From assembly GCA_003021285.1 (NCBI GenBank), contig PXQO01000046.1:1-34366 (forward strand): a DNA stretch of 34,366 nucleotides, in the 5' to 3' direction. Under the pieces are notes generated by a model. It did no database searches. It was not told the DNA's origin and saw only the letters and a list, made by a program, of their open reading frames with translations. The stretch is from Halobacteriales archaeon QH_2_65_14. GTDB taxonomy: Archaea; Halobacteriota; Halobacteria; Halobacteriales; Haloarculaceae. Both the position numbers and the translations under genes were made by a program. Below are positions 18,925-29,313 of this stretch, in pieces (positions within the stretch are counted from its first letter, which is position 1; each line of letters starts with the position of its first letter).

Positions 18925-20130
18925 ATGGCCGACACAGTCGAGCAACTCGTCGAGGAGGCGCGGGGCGCACTCGATGCCGCGTACGCACCCTACTCGGAGT
19001 ACCAGGTCGGTGCGGCGGTTCGCACCGCCGACGGAACGGTGTACACCGGCTGTAACATCGAGAACGCGAACTACTCGAACAGCCTCCACGCCGAGGAGGT
19101 CGCCGTCGGGAAGGCAGTGAGCGACGGACACCACGAGTTCGACTCGCTCGCCGTCGCGTCGGCGGCCCGCGACGGGGTGACCCCCTGCGGGATGTGCCGA
19201 CAGACGCTCGCGGAGTTCTGCGAGGCCGGGTTCGAGGTGTACTGCGACGGGCCCGACGGCGTCGAGACGTACCGGCTTGGCGAGTTGCTCCCCATGACAG
19301 ACGACACCACCGATACGGGTGGAAGCGAGGACCCGCGCGAGGACGAACAGTACCACCTGGAAGTGAGCACCGGCGACGTGGCCGATGCGGTGTTGCTGCC
19401 GGGCAACCCCGAGCGCGTCGAGAAGGTCACGAGCACCTGGGACGACCACGAGGTCGTCGCACACCACCGCGAGTACAGGACGGCCACGGGAACCTACGAG
19501 GGCGCGCCGATTTCGGTCACCTCGACGGGCATCGGTGCACCCTCGGCGGCGATTGCCGTCGAGGAACTCGCCCGCGCCGGGGCCGATACGTTCATCAGAG
19601 TCGGCTCCTGTGGGGCGATTCAGCCCGAAACCGACGTCGGTGACCTGGTCATCACGAGCGGCGCGGTCAGACAGGAGGGGACGAGCAAGGAGTACGTCCG
19701 CGAGACGTACCCGGCGGTCGCCGACCACGCCGTCGTGGCCGCACTCGCCGCCGCGGCCGACGAACTGGGCTATGACTACCACGTCGGTCTCACGGCGAGC
19801 ACCGACAGCTTCTACGCCGGACAGAGCCGCGAGGGCTTCAGGGGCTTTCTCGCCCGCGACAGCGAGGAACGCATCGAGGAACTCCGCCGGGCCGGCGTGC
19901 TCAACTTCGAGATGGAAGCGAGCGCCATCCTCACGCTGGCGCAAATCTACGGCCTCCGCGCGGGTGCCGTCTGTACGGTGTACGCCGACCGAACCACAGG
20001 TGAGTTCGAGGTGACCGGCGAACTGCGCGCCGCGCGAACGGCGAGCAAGGCCGTCGAAATTCTCGGCCGGATGGACGAGCGCGTCGAACAGGAAGGAGCC
20101 AGCGAGTGGCACGCGCTGCTCGGCCTGTGA
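18925..20130 (+). CDS. Cytidine deaminase-uridine phosphorylase fusion
   Basis: Residues ~1-125 are cytidine deaminase (CNIENANYSNSLHAEE, PCGMCRQTLAEF). From MTDDTTDTGG... onward is uridine phosphorylase (DVADAVLLPGNPERVEKV, STGIGAPSAAIAVEEL, NFEMEASAILTLA). No stop between them. Confidence 0.88.
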   Translation: MADTVEQLVEEARGALDAAYAPYSEYQVGAAVRTADGTVYTGCNIENANYSNSLHAEEVAVGKAVSDGHHEFDSLAVASAARDGVTPCGMCRQTLAEFCEAGFEVYCDGPDGVETYRLGELLPMTDDTTDTGGSEDPREDEQYHLEVSTGDVADAVLLPGNPERVEKVTSTWDDHEVVAHHREYRTATGTYEGAPISVTSTGIGAPSAAIAVEELARAGADTFIRVGSCGAIQPETDVGDLVITSGAVRQEGTSKEYVRETYPAVADHAVVAALAAAADELGYDYHVGLTASTDSFYAGQSREGFRGFLARDSEERIEELRRAGVLNFEMEASAILTLAQIYGLRAGAVCTVYADRTTGEFEVTGELRAARTASKAVEILGRMDERVEQEGASEWHALLGL

Positions 20131-20268
20131 TGGGGCAGTCGCTAGTCGTCGGCCGTTGACGGGTCGGGGGCGAGCCTCTCCCCACGCGGCCAGTACCTGG
20201 CAGGTATCAGGCGCGAGGAGTGAGCACCGATGTCCGGGACGCTTCCGGGCGAGTGATGGAGCGATGAC

Positions 20269-21429
20269 CTACATGTCCGGCCAGGCGGCGAGCGCCTCCC
20301 GGTAGCCGGCGACGCTCGCGATCCAGCGCGCGGCGATAATTTTCTTGAGCATTCGCGCCGGGAAGCCGCCGAACGTCCCGACGAACGGGACGAGCGAGAC
20401 GTCGTGGGCGACGGCGGATTCGCCGACCGAGATGACCGTCCCCTTGTCCTTGTACGTCCACTCCTTGAGTGGCTGGTCGCGGATTGCCCTGGCGATGTTC
20501 ACTCCCACGACGGCGGCGGCCTGCCAGGCGGCCTGTGCGCTCGGCGGTGCGGGGTCGCTGTTTTGCTCGATGAGGGCGGCGTCCCCGATGGCGAACACGC
20601 GCTCGTCGGAGGTCTGGAAAGTGTGGCCGGCGTTGAGTCGGTAGTTGCGCTCGTCTTTCTCGATGTCGGCGTCCCGGACGGCCTCCCGTCCGGCGATTCC
20701 CCCGGTCCACACGAGGACGTCGTATGGGAGTTCGTCGTCCTCGCCGATGTGGACGACATCCTCGTCGACTTCGCTGACGAACTCGCCGGTCAGGACCTGC
20801 ACGTCGCGGGCTTCGAGTCGCTTTCGCAGCGCGGCCTGGACGCTGTCGTCGTTCCCGGGGAAGATTTCGTCGAGTCCCTCCACGAGGGAGACGTCGAACG
20901 GCGCGTTGTGGTCGTCGCGGAACTCGGCGACCTCGCCGGCGGTCTGGATGCCCGAGAGGCCGGCACCGCCGACGACGATCTGCGCAGGGTCGGACTGGGT
21001 CGCCTCGTTCGCCGCCGCCACGAGGTCCTCGTGGATGCCGAGCGCATCGTCGAGTCCCTTGAGGGTATGGGCGTGGGTTTCGAGCCCCTCGATGCCGAAG
21101 AAGGCAGTACGCGACCCGATGCCGACGAGCAGATAGTCGTAATCGACCTCCCCGTCGTCGAGGATGACCGTCCGCTCGTCGACGTCGATGCCCACGACGC
21201 GACCCTGTATGAACTGCGTCCGGGGGGACTTGATGTCCTCGACCGGGAACGTGATCTTCTCCGCGACGTCCGGATCGCTGATACAGCGGTGTGACTCGTG
21301 CAAGACGAGGTGATAGTCGGTATCGGAGACCCAGACGACATCCGCCTCGCCGTCCAGTTCGTCTTCGAGACTCCGGACGGCACCGGCACCGGCGTATCCT
21401 GAACCGAGAACGACGACCTGCTCCGTCAT
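20269..21429 (-). CDS. NAD(P)/FAD-dependent oxidoreductase, type II NADH dehydrogenase-like
   Basis: MTEQVVVLGSGYAGAGAVRSL..., IVVGGAGLSGIQTAGEVAEF, VFAIGDAALI. Confidence 0.88.
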   Translation of the reverse strand: MTEQVVVLGSGYAGAGAVRSLEDELDGEADVVWVSDTDYHLVLHESHRCISDPDVAEKITFPVEDIKSPRTQFIQGRVVGIDVDERTVILDDGEVDYDYLLVGIGSRTAFFGIEGLETHAHTLKGLDDALGIHEDLVAAANEATQSDPAQIVVGGAGLSGIQTAGEVAEFRDDHNAPFDVSLVEGLDEIFPGNDDSVQAALRKRLEARDVQVLTGEFVSEVDEDVVHIGEDDELPYDVLVWTGGIAGREAVRDADIEKDERNYRLNAGHTFQTSDERVFAIGDAALIEQNSDPAPPSAQAAWQAAAVVGVNIARAIRDQPLKEWTYKDKGTVISVGESAVAHDVSLVPFVGTFGGFPARMLKKIIAARWIASVAGYREALAAWPDM

Positions 21430-21697
21430 ATCGGGGGTTCGGGAGGGCGCGGATACAAAGGCTTTGCATCGGACCCGCATCGGTAGCCGTTACCACGAAT
21501 CAGCGTCCGAGACGCGCGAAATCGCCTGTCCGGGAAACGACGGAATCGGTCGACACTCCCGCGGAAAACGGGGATTTGCCGAACGGGTCCGTCGTGGCCT
21601 CTCCAGGGGCACAGCTACTGGCCGTGGATGCAGGGATGGGAGGAGAAAAAAGGAGAAGACAGCCGCGACAGGATACGCCGTCTCACAACAACCATTA

Positions 21698-22231
21698 TCA
21701 GTGGTCGGGGTCCTCGACGGGGGCTCGCATCTCGTCGATGGTCAACACGAGCACGTTGTCGGTGGCGTCCTTGCCTTCGATGGTCCCGACGATGCGGAGT
21801 TTCGAGAGGGGGGTCGGGCCGACGGTGACGGCATCGCCCTCCGCGAGGTCGGAGAGCGACCCGCGCAAGGTCACCTTGGCGCGACACTCGCTGGGGTGGT
21901 GCACGCTGGTCAGATCGATCTGTTCGACGTTGGCCTCTTCGACGCGGGTTCCCTCGTGGTACAGCGGCACGTCGGCGGGCTGGTCCATCTGCTCTATCTG
22001 GAGCGCGTCGTAGGCCGTGGCAGTCGGTTTGTATCCCCCCTTCGGGCCCGGCACGCCCTCCACGAGCTGGAGGGCCTTGAGGCTCTGCATCTGGTTGCGG
22101 ATCGTTCCCGGGTTCCGGTCGACCCGCTCGGCGATGTCCTCGCCTTTGACCGCCCGCTCGGATTCTCCGTAGAGGTTGACGAGCTCCTGGAGAATCGTCT
22201 TCTGACTGGGGGTCAGTTCGATTGATGACAT
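21698..22231 (-). CDS. Winged-helix transcriptional regulator (haloarchaeal Rrf2/TrmB-like)
   Basis: MSSIELTPSQKTILQELVNLYGESERAVKGEDIAERVDRNPGTIRNQMQSLKALQLVEGVPGPKGGYKPT... Confidence 0.85.
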   Translation of the reverse strand: MSSIELTPSQKTILQELVNLYGESERAVKGEDIAERVDRNPGTIRNQMQSLKALQLVEGVPGPKGGYKPTATAYDALQIEQMDQPADVPLYHEGTRVEEANVEQIDLTSVHHPSECRAKVTLRGSLSDLAEGDAVTVGPTPLSKLRIVGTIEGKDATDNVLVLTIDEMRAPVEDPDH

Positions 22232-22390
22232 ACCCTGGAATTCAACTCGTATTTCCTTAAACCCGACGGTGAACCGCCTCGAAGCGTGCGTTCGGGTCGG
22301 TGAGCCGTGTCGTCGGATTCGGGTCAGTGAACCGTCCCGGAGCGTGCGGGCGGGCGAATAGTTTTTCCCCCTTCCGGGTGAGGCGGTGAT

Positions 22391-23305
22391 ATGGACACGA
22401 CAGTCGAGATCGTCGGCGTCCCGATGGACCTCGGGGCCGACAGGCGCGGCGTCGACATGGGGCCGTCGGCGATCCGATACGGGGGGTTGAGTGACGAACT
22501 CGAAAAGATCGAACAGCCCACCGTCGACAGCGGCGACCTGACGGTGCCCAGAGCCGAGGAGCGCGACCCCGATGCGAGCGGGCAGATGGGCGGCACGGCG
22601 AAGTACCTCGACGAGACACAGACCGTCTGCGAGCGCCTCGCCGACCGCGTCGCCGGCATTCACGACGCCGGCCGGTTCCCGCTGGTGCTCGGGGGCGACC
22701 ACGCCATCGCTATCGGCACCGCGAAGGGGACGGCTCCCCGAGGGTCGACCGGTATCATCTGGTTCGACGCCCACGCCGACCTCAACACCCCACAGACGAC
22801 CCCCAGCGGGAACATCCACGGCATGCCGCTGGGTGCTATCCTCGGGAGAGGCGTCTTCGACGGCGTCGAGTGGGCACACTGCCCGACTGTCGACGAATCG
22901 AACGTCGCGCTGGTCGGTCTCCGGAGCCTCGACAAGCCCGAAAAGGAGTTCCTCCACGAGCGCGACCTCCACGCCTACACGATGTCCGACGTCGACAGGC
23001 GCGGTATCACGACGGTCGTCAGCGAGGCGCTGGAGCGGACCGCCGGCGACGTCGACCAGTTATACGTGAGCTTCGACATGGACCTGCTGGACCCGGACGA
23101 GGCACCGGGCGTCGGCACCCCCGTCCGCGGCGGTATCACCTACCGGGAGGCCCACGCCGCGATGGAACTGGTCTACGGCGAGGCCGCCGACAAGCTCACT
23201 GCGCTGGATGTCGTCGAGGTGAACCCCATCCTCGACAGGGTGAACCGGACCGCCGAACTCGCCTGCGAACTCACCGCGAGCGCGTTCGGAAAACGGATTC
23301 TGTAG
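22391..23305 (+). CDS. rocF: Arginase (ureohydrolase family)
   Basis: GVPMDLGADRRGVDMGPSAIRYGG, LGGDHAIAIGT, WFDAHADLNTPQTTPSGNIHGMPL, SFDMDLLDPDEAPGVGTPVRGG. Confidence 0.93.
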   Translation: MDTTVEIVGVPMDLGADRRGVDMGPSAIRYGGLSDELEKIEQPTVDSGDLTVPRAEERDPDASGQMGGTAKYLDETQTVCERLADRVAGIHDAGRFPLVLGGDHAIAIGTAKGTAPRGSTGIIWFDAHADLNTPQTTPSGNIHGMPLGAILGRGVFDGVEWAHCPTVDESNVALVGLRSLDKPEKEFLHERDLHAYTMSDVDRRGITTVVSEALERTAGDVDQLYVSFDMDLLDPDEAPGVGTPVRGGITYREAHAAMELVYGEAADKLTALDVVEVNPILDRVNRTAELACELTASAFGKRIL

Positions 23306-23368
23306 GCGGTTCGCTACGCCCGCCGTTCGACGTTCTGGCGGCTACACCGCCAGAGCCCGAGCGGCTGG

Positions 23369-24640
<1,272 letters not shown>

Positions 24641-24829
24641 ATACCTGCACCTTTCAACCCCGCTGTAAAGTAATGCCCGTTTTCGGGGCGAGAGACGGCA
24701 GGCGGTTTTCTCCCACTGACTGCCCGCATTCGCCCGGTTCAACCCGTCTCCCCCTCTTCCAGGGGGTTCGTAACTGTTCCTGAATTCCGAATTTTTAAGC
24801 AGTAGTGAACAATAATTAGCGACAACACG

Positions 24830-25456
24830 ATGCCACGGTCGTACGCAATCGGCGAGTTCGCAGAGGAACTCGGTGTCCACCCCGAAACCGTCAAACGGTG
24901 GTGTCGAAACGGCGATCTCGACTACACCCGCACACCCGGCGGCGACCGACGCATCCCACACCGAGAACTTCTCCGCCTCGCTGGTGACGCTCGACCCCGC
25001 GACCACGTCGCTCTCTACGCTCGCGTCTCCAGTCACGGCCAGAAAGACAACGGCGACCTCGAACGGCAACTTGATCGCCTCCGTGATTACGCCCACGGCA
25101 ACGGTTGGACGGTCGAAACCACCTACACCGATGTCGGCAGCGGACTCAACGAAGACCGCCGCGAACTCAACCAACTCCTCGACGACGTACAAGACAGCGA
25201 TTACGGCCGCGTCCTCGTCACCTACGAGGACAGACTTACCCGCTTCGGTTTCTCCTTTCTCGAACGCCTCCTCGACCACCACGGCGTCACCATCACCGTC
25301 ATCGAAGATGAGACAGACAAAACCGCACAGGAAGAACTCGTCGATGACCTCATCAAGCTTGTCGCCAGCTTCTCCGGCAAACTCTACGGAATGCGCTCCA
25401 AGAAGAAACAACAGGTCGTCAACGCCGTCGAATCTGAGGTGACCGTCGATGAGTGA
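24830..25456 (+). CDS. tnpA: IS607-family serine recombinase TnpA
   Basis: N-terminal MerR-like HTH (YAIGEFAEELGVHPETVKRWCRNGDLDYTRTPGGDRRIP) and catalytic serine domain (VALYARVSSHGQKDNGDLERQLDRL). Confidence 0.95.
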   Translation: MPRSYAIGEFAEELGVHPETVKRWCRNGDLDYTRTPGGDRRIPHRELLRLAGDARPRDHVALYARVSSHGQKDNGDLERQLDRLRDYAHGNGWTVETTYTDVGSGLNEDRRELNQLLDDVQDSDYGRVLVTYEDRLTRFGFSFLERLLDHHGVTITVIEDETDKTAQEELVDDLIKLVASFSGKLYGMRSKKKQQVVNAVESEVTVDE

Positions 25457-27224
25457 CCACCTCTCGCTCCCTCTCCGACTGCCGGACACACACCACGATG
25501 CATACGGACGGTTGGACGAGTTCGTCCAACACGTCGCCACCCGCGTTCTCCACAACCGCTGGACACCGGAACATCTCAACGGAATCTCCGCCTCCAACCA
25601 TCAGGCATGGAAGTCCTTCGACGAACACCACCCATTCGAAGAAATCGACGACCAAGCCTTGTACCATTCCATTCACGACGAGGAGCCGTCGGAGAACTTC
25701 GAACTGTACGTTCCGTCACGCATCCGCCGATGCATCCTGCAAAAAGTCGGTGAAACGCTGGGGAGCCACGCCGACCGCCGCCGCGCTTTCCAGGCCATCC
25801 AGCACGTCCTTCCCACACACAAGATCAACCGAATCCACCGACGGCATATCAAAGAAAAACTGTGGGACGACGGCGAGTACCTCTCCAGCGGGTATGTCGA
25901 TGTTCTCATCGACCAACTCAACAGCTACTACGACCGCCACGGCAGATACCCCGACTCGTACTTCGAGCTGCAAGACCCACCCGAATACAGCAACGGCGCG
26001 TTGCCGTACTCGGCGGACGACGGCCCTTCAAGTGGTCAGGCCGTCAAGTATCACTACGACGAAGACGAGCAGTCGGTGACGGTGAATGTGAAGACGCCCG
26101 ACACCGTGACTCCCGAGAGCCGCGGGGAGTGGTCGTGGCACGAACACGAACTCACCGGGTATGACGCTTTCCAGACGCTCATCCTGCACGGATCTCTGTC
26201 AGCACCGGAGTTCCAATCCACGCAGCGGAAGAACGGCGACTGGATCTACGAACTCTCATTTCCCGTCGATGTGGACGTCATCAACGCTGATGGTGATGCA
26301 GAGCGCGTATTGGCGCTTGACGCCGGGATGAGGAAGGATATGACAGCGGTCGTCGTTGACGAAACTGGCAAACAAGTGTCGCGGCCGCATTTCATCCGGT
26401 TCACTGACCGTGATGGGATGGGTCGGTTGCATCGAGAGCGGCAGCGGTTGAACAACCGGTTGGCGGGACTCCGTCGGAGCGGTCGGGATTACTCAGAGGA
26501 GTTCAAAACGATACAGGCGGAGTACGAGCGGGTGAACAACAAGATCCAGCACAAGCGCGAGCAGTTGGTTCACGATGTGGCAAATCAGGTCGCCGCGCTC
26601 GCGTTGGTGTACGACGTGGACGCCGTAGTTCACGAGGACTTGCGGTCGCTCTCACCGCCGCGTGGCGAGGGCGAGTTGTCGTGGAAGCTATCAAGTTGGG
26701 CACGGCACGAGATCGTCGAGAAAATCGAATACCGATGCGAGTACGTTGGCGTGGAGGTGGAGCGGGTGTATCCGCACGGGACGAGCCGGTCGTGCCCACG
26801 GTGTGGGTCGACTGGACATACCTGCAAGTCACCCGATCACTCAGAGGAAGTGTGGTGGGGCGGGCACTTCCGGTGTGACAACGCTCGCTGCAAGTTCGAG
26901 GGTGATCGAGACTACGTCGCGGCGGTGAACGTGGCCCGCGTGTTCTTCGGCGGGACGGATGAGTTGGAAAGCGGTTTCACATCCTCCTATACGGGGGATT
27001 CGGAAACCGTGCCAGCCCGCCGTTCCGTTGGCACGCGGCTCGCGTTCGGGCGTGGCGTTGTTGCCTACAGGCCCGGACAGGCAAGGGCGACCGCTGGTGG
27101 TGGGTCGGCTGTGATAGCGCCCGCCGTCGCCCTGTCTGAGTCGAATATGGATGGTAGTGATGGGTGTGGCCCAGCCACCCGTCAGTACACCCAATTCCAG
27201 CGGGTCACTGCTGAACACTGCTGA
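25449..27224 (+). CDS. tnpB: TnpB RNA-guided nuclease (IS607-associated)
   Basis: RuvC motifs LALDAGMRKDMTAVVVD, VVHEDLRSL, GDRDYVAAVN, and a zinc ribbon CPRCGSTGHTCK...FRCDNARCKF. Catalytic D/E/D present. Starts 8 bp inside tnpA. Confidence 0.93.
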   Translation: MSDHLSLPLRLPDTHHDAYGRLDEFVQHVATRVLHNRWTPEHLNGISASNHQAWKSFDEHHPFEEIDDQALYHSIHDEEPSENFELYVPSRIRRCILQKVGETLGSHADRRRAFQAIQHVLPTHKINRIHRRHIKEKLWDDGEYLSSGYVDVLIDQLNSYYDRHGRYPDSYFELQDPPEYSNGALPYSADDGPSSGQAVKYHYDEDEQSVTVNVKTPDTVTPESRGEWSWHEHELTGYDAFQTLILHGSLSAPEFQSTQRKNGDWIYELSFPVDVDVINADGDAERVLALDAGMRKDMTAVVVDETGKQVSRPHFIRFTDRDGMGRLHRERQRLNNRLAGLRRSGRDYSEEFKTIQAEYERVNNKIQHKREQLVHDVANQVAALALVYDVDAVVHEDLRSLSPPRGEGELSWKLSSWARHEIVEKIEYRCEYVGVEVERVYPHGTSRSCPRCGSTGHTCKSPDHSEEVWWGGHFRCDNARCKFEGDRDYVAAVNVARVFFGGTDELESGFTSSYTGDSETVPARRSVGTRLAFGRGVVAYRPGQARATAGGGSAVIAPAVALSESNMDGSDGCGPATRQYTQFQRVTAEHC

Positions 27225-27234
27225 AAATAGGAAC
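27000..27234 (+). ncRNA. Candidate omega-RNA overlapping the tnpB 3' end and IS right end
   Basis: Successive complementary arms: CGTGCCA (27008-27014)/TGGCACG (27029-27035); TTGCCT (27061-27066)/AGGCAA (27079-27084); GGGCGAC (27085-27091)/GTCGCCC (27126-27132). Location matches TnpB omega-RNAs. Confidence 0.45.
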
Positions 27235-27295
27235 GGTCACCACCGAGAAAGGACCGAAACATCGACTCCCTCCGGTAGCGCGAGTACCGGGACCG

Positions 27296-29179
27296 TTACA
27301 GTCGGCGGTCGAGGTAGTCGCCGAGCAGTTCGAACTTCCGTATCTTCTGGTCGATGTCGGTCGATCCGTGTCCTTCCTCGCCGAGTTCGGTGTACTCGAA
27401 GTCCTCGCCTTCCTCCCAGCCGCGTTCGAGAAGCGCGTCGCGGAAGATGCGGGCCTGTTCGATGGGACAGCGCGGGTCGTTGACGCCGTGAATCATGTAG
27501 ATGGGCTCTTCCATCTCGTCGACGTGTTCGATGGGGCTGCGGTCACGCCAGAGGTCGTAGTTCTCCTCGGGGTCGCCCATCTGCTGGCGGAGGACGTGTT
27601 TGAAGTGGGCCATGTCCTCCTCGTAGAGCCGGTGGAGGTCGGTGATGCCGACCGAGGCGATGCCGGTCGTCCAGAGGCCGCGATAGCCGGTGAGTTGCGA
27701 GTACACGGAGTACCCCCCATAGGAGCCGCCGTAGACGGCCACGCGGTCCTCGTCGATCCAGTCCCGAGCCATCAGCCAGCGACCGCCCGCCGCGACGTCG
27801 GCCTGTTCCATGCCGCCCCAGTCGCCGAGGATGGCCTGCTTGAACTCGCGACCGCGTCCCGTCGACCCGCGGTAGTTCGGCTGGAAGACCGCGTAGCCAC
27901 GCGTCGTTGCAAACTGCACCATGATACTGAACGATTTCGAGGAACGGGCGTGCGGGCCGCCGTGGACGGCGACGACGGCCGGAACGTCCGTCGCGTCGTC
28001 GGGCTGTGCGGGGCCGTCGCGGGGGTCGTACAGGAGCGCGCCGATTTCGAGGCCACCGGGAGACTCCGTCTCCCGAGCAGACGGGCGACGCCCGTCGACA
28101 TCCTCGCTCTCGTAGGTGACGTACTCGGCGTCGACGAACGTGTCCGGGTCGACGTCGTCGTAGACGGCGTCGATGAGGATTTCGTACTCGTCGGTGTCGA
28201 GGTCGTACTCGTAGAGTTCCTGGCGCTCGTCGGGCCGCGAGTGTGCGAACACGACAGTCGAGTCGTCGACGAACGTACTGCCCCGTCCGGATGGGAACGA
28301 CGCGACGCCGTCCGGCACGTCGAGTTCGCGACTCTCGTCCGTCTGGAGGTCGTAGACGACCGGCACGCTGGCTCCCTCGCGGATGCGGGAGACGACGACG
28401 TACCGGCCGTCGGGCGAGACTGCCGCCGGTGCTTCTTCGGCCTCGTGGGGACCGAGCCACTCGACCTCGTCGGATTCGAGGTCGTAGATGCCGGCCCGGC
28501 CCAGGTCGTCGGCGTTGTCGGTGACGAGCAGGCGGTCCCCGTCCGGGAACCAGGCGACAGCCATCGACTCGGAGCCGTCCACGCCGATGTCGAGCCGGCG
28601 TTTGTCGCTGCCGTCGGCCGCCATCACGTACACGTCGCGGTTTTCGAGCGTCTCGGATTCGTTCGTGGCGTAGGCGATCCGTTCGTCGTCGGGGTCGAAC
28701 AGCCCCAGCCAGACGGGCTGGCGGTACTCGGTGAGCTGGATGCGCTCCTCGGTCTCGGTGTCGTACCGGTAGAGGTTCAGCTGTTCGCCCTCGTCGCTCG
28801 CGAAAATCAGGTACCGGCCATCGCGGGAGGTGTCCATCACGATACCCTGTCCGTCGACCTCGACGACGGTCTCTGTCCCGCCGTCCCGGTTCCAGGCGGC
28901 GATGTCGTTCTGTTCGTCGCCCGCCTCGTCGCGGTGGAAGTAGACTCGCTCGCCGTCCTGGCTCCAGAGGACGTGCCAGCGGGCGCTCCGGGGAACGTCG
29001 CCGTCCGTGACTCGCTCGTACTCGCCGGTTTCCCGGTCCAACAGGTACAGGTCGTTGCGGCCGTGTTCGTCGTAGTAGAACGCGATTTCGCTCCCGTCCG
29101 GCGACACGACTGGATGGTAGAACTCCGGGAGGCTCGCGAGTTTCTCCGGATCGACTGCTGGTTCGGTCTCCGTCGACAT
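27296..29179 (-). CDS. S9 family prolyl oligopeptidase-type serine peptidase
   Basis: N-terminal WD40-like/beta-propeller repeats, then VVAVHGGPHARS, YGGSYGGYSVYSQL (catalytic Ser), IYMIHGVNDPRCPIEQAR. Confidence 0.93.
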   Translation of the reverse strand: MSTETEPAVDPEKLASLPEFYHPVVSPDGSEIAFYYDEHGRNDLYLLDRETGEYERVTDGDVPRSARWHVLWSQDGERVYFHRDEAGDEQNDIAAWNRDGGTETVVEVDGQGIVMDTSRDGRYLIFASDEGEQLNLYRYDTETEERIQLTEYRQPVWLGLFDPDDERIAYATNESETLENRDVYVMAADGSDKRRLDIGVDGSESMAVAWFPDGDRLLVTDNADDLGRAGIYDLESDEVEWLGPHEAEEAPAAVSPDGRYVVVSRIREGASVPVVYDLQTDESRELDVPDGVASFPSGRGSTFVDDSTVVFAHSRPDERQELYEYDLDTDEYEILIDAVYDDVDPDTFVDAEYVTYESEDVDGRRPSARETESPGGLEIGALLYDPRDGPAQPDDATDVPAVVAVHGGPHARSSKSFSIMVQFATTRGYAVFQPNYRGSTGRGREFKQAILGDWGGMEQADVAAGGRWLMARDWIDEDRVAVYGGSYGGYSVYSQLTGYRGLWTTGIASVGITDLHRLYEEDMAHFKHVLRQQMGDPEENYDLWRDRSPIEHVDEMEEPIYMIHGVNDPRCPIEQARIFRDALLERGWEEGEDFEYTELGEEGHGSTDIDQKIRKFELLGDYLDRRL

Positions 29180-29313
29180 GGGCGTCGATTCAACGTTCCG
29201 GGGCAAATGCGTTTGGAATTCCCGTCGCACAGGTCCCAACGGCGGCGTGCGAACTGTCCGAAGCGGCGGCGTCGAATCCGGAAAGTTAAGCGGCAGGCTG
29301 ACGACAACCGAGT

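Larger units (their letters stand above)
24776..27234 (+). mobile_element. IS607-family insertion sequence (tnpA + tnpB); boundaries approximate
   Basis: Serine-recombinase TnpA and TnpB in overlapping order between icd and an S9 peptidase. The ends show imperfect inverted similarity: left GTTCCT...ATTTTTAAGCAGTAGTGAAC; right, reverse complement, GTTCCTATTTTCAGCAGTGTTCAGCAGTGAC. Confidence 0.75.

Noticed and set aside
18520-20112. 530-aa minus-strand ORF
   Set aside because: Mostly antisense to the cytidine deaminase-uridine phosphorylase gene. The segment ATYAHRRLGGTGLTFFDDVVTDFLPP (~18710-18790) looks slightly protein-like, but no family could be recognised.
22232-22972. N-terminal extension of the wHTH regulator ORF
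   Set aside because: Antisense to arginase; the regulator starts at MSSIELTPSQ (22231).
24641-25597. N-terminal extension of the listed 742-aa icd ORF
   Set aside because: It runs antisense through IS607 tnpA; the true icd start is the conserved MEFDKIEVPADGKP at 24640.
24776-27234. IS607 as the autonomous partner of the MITE-like family
   Set aside because: Its ends (GTTCCT...AAGCAGTAGTGAAC) do not match TAGTGGTTGTTGTGA, and serine-recombinase elements do not make 3-bp target duplications.
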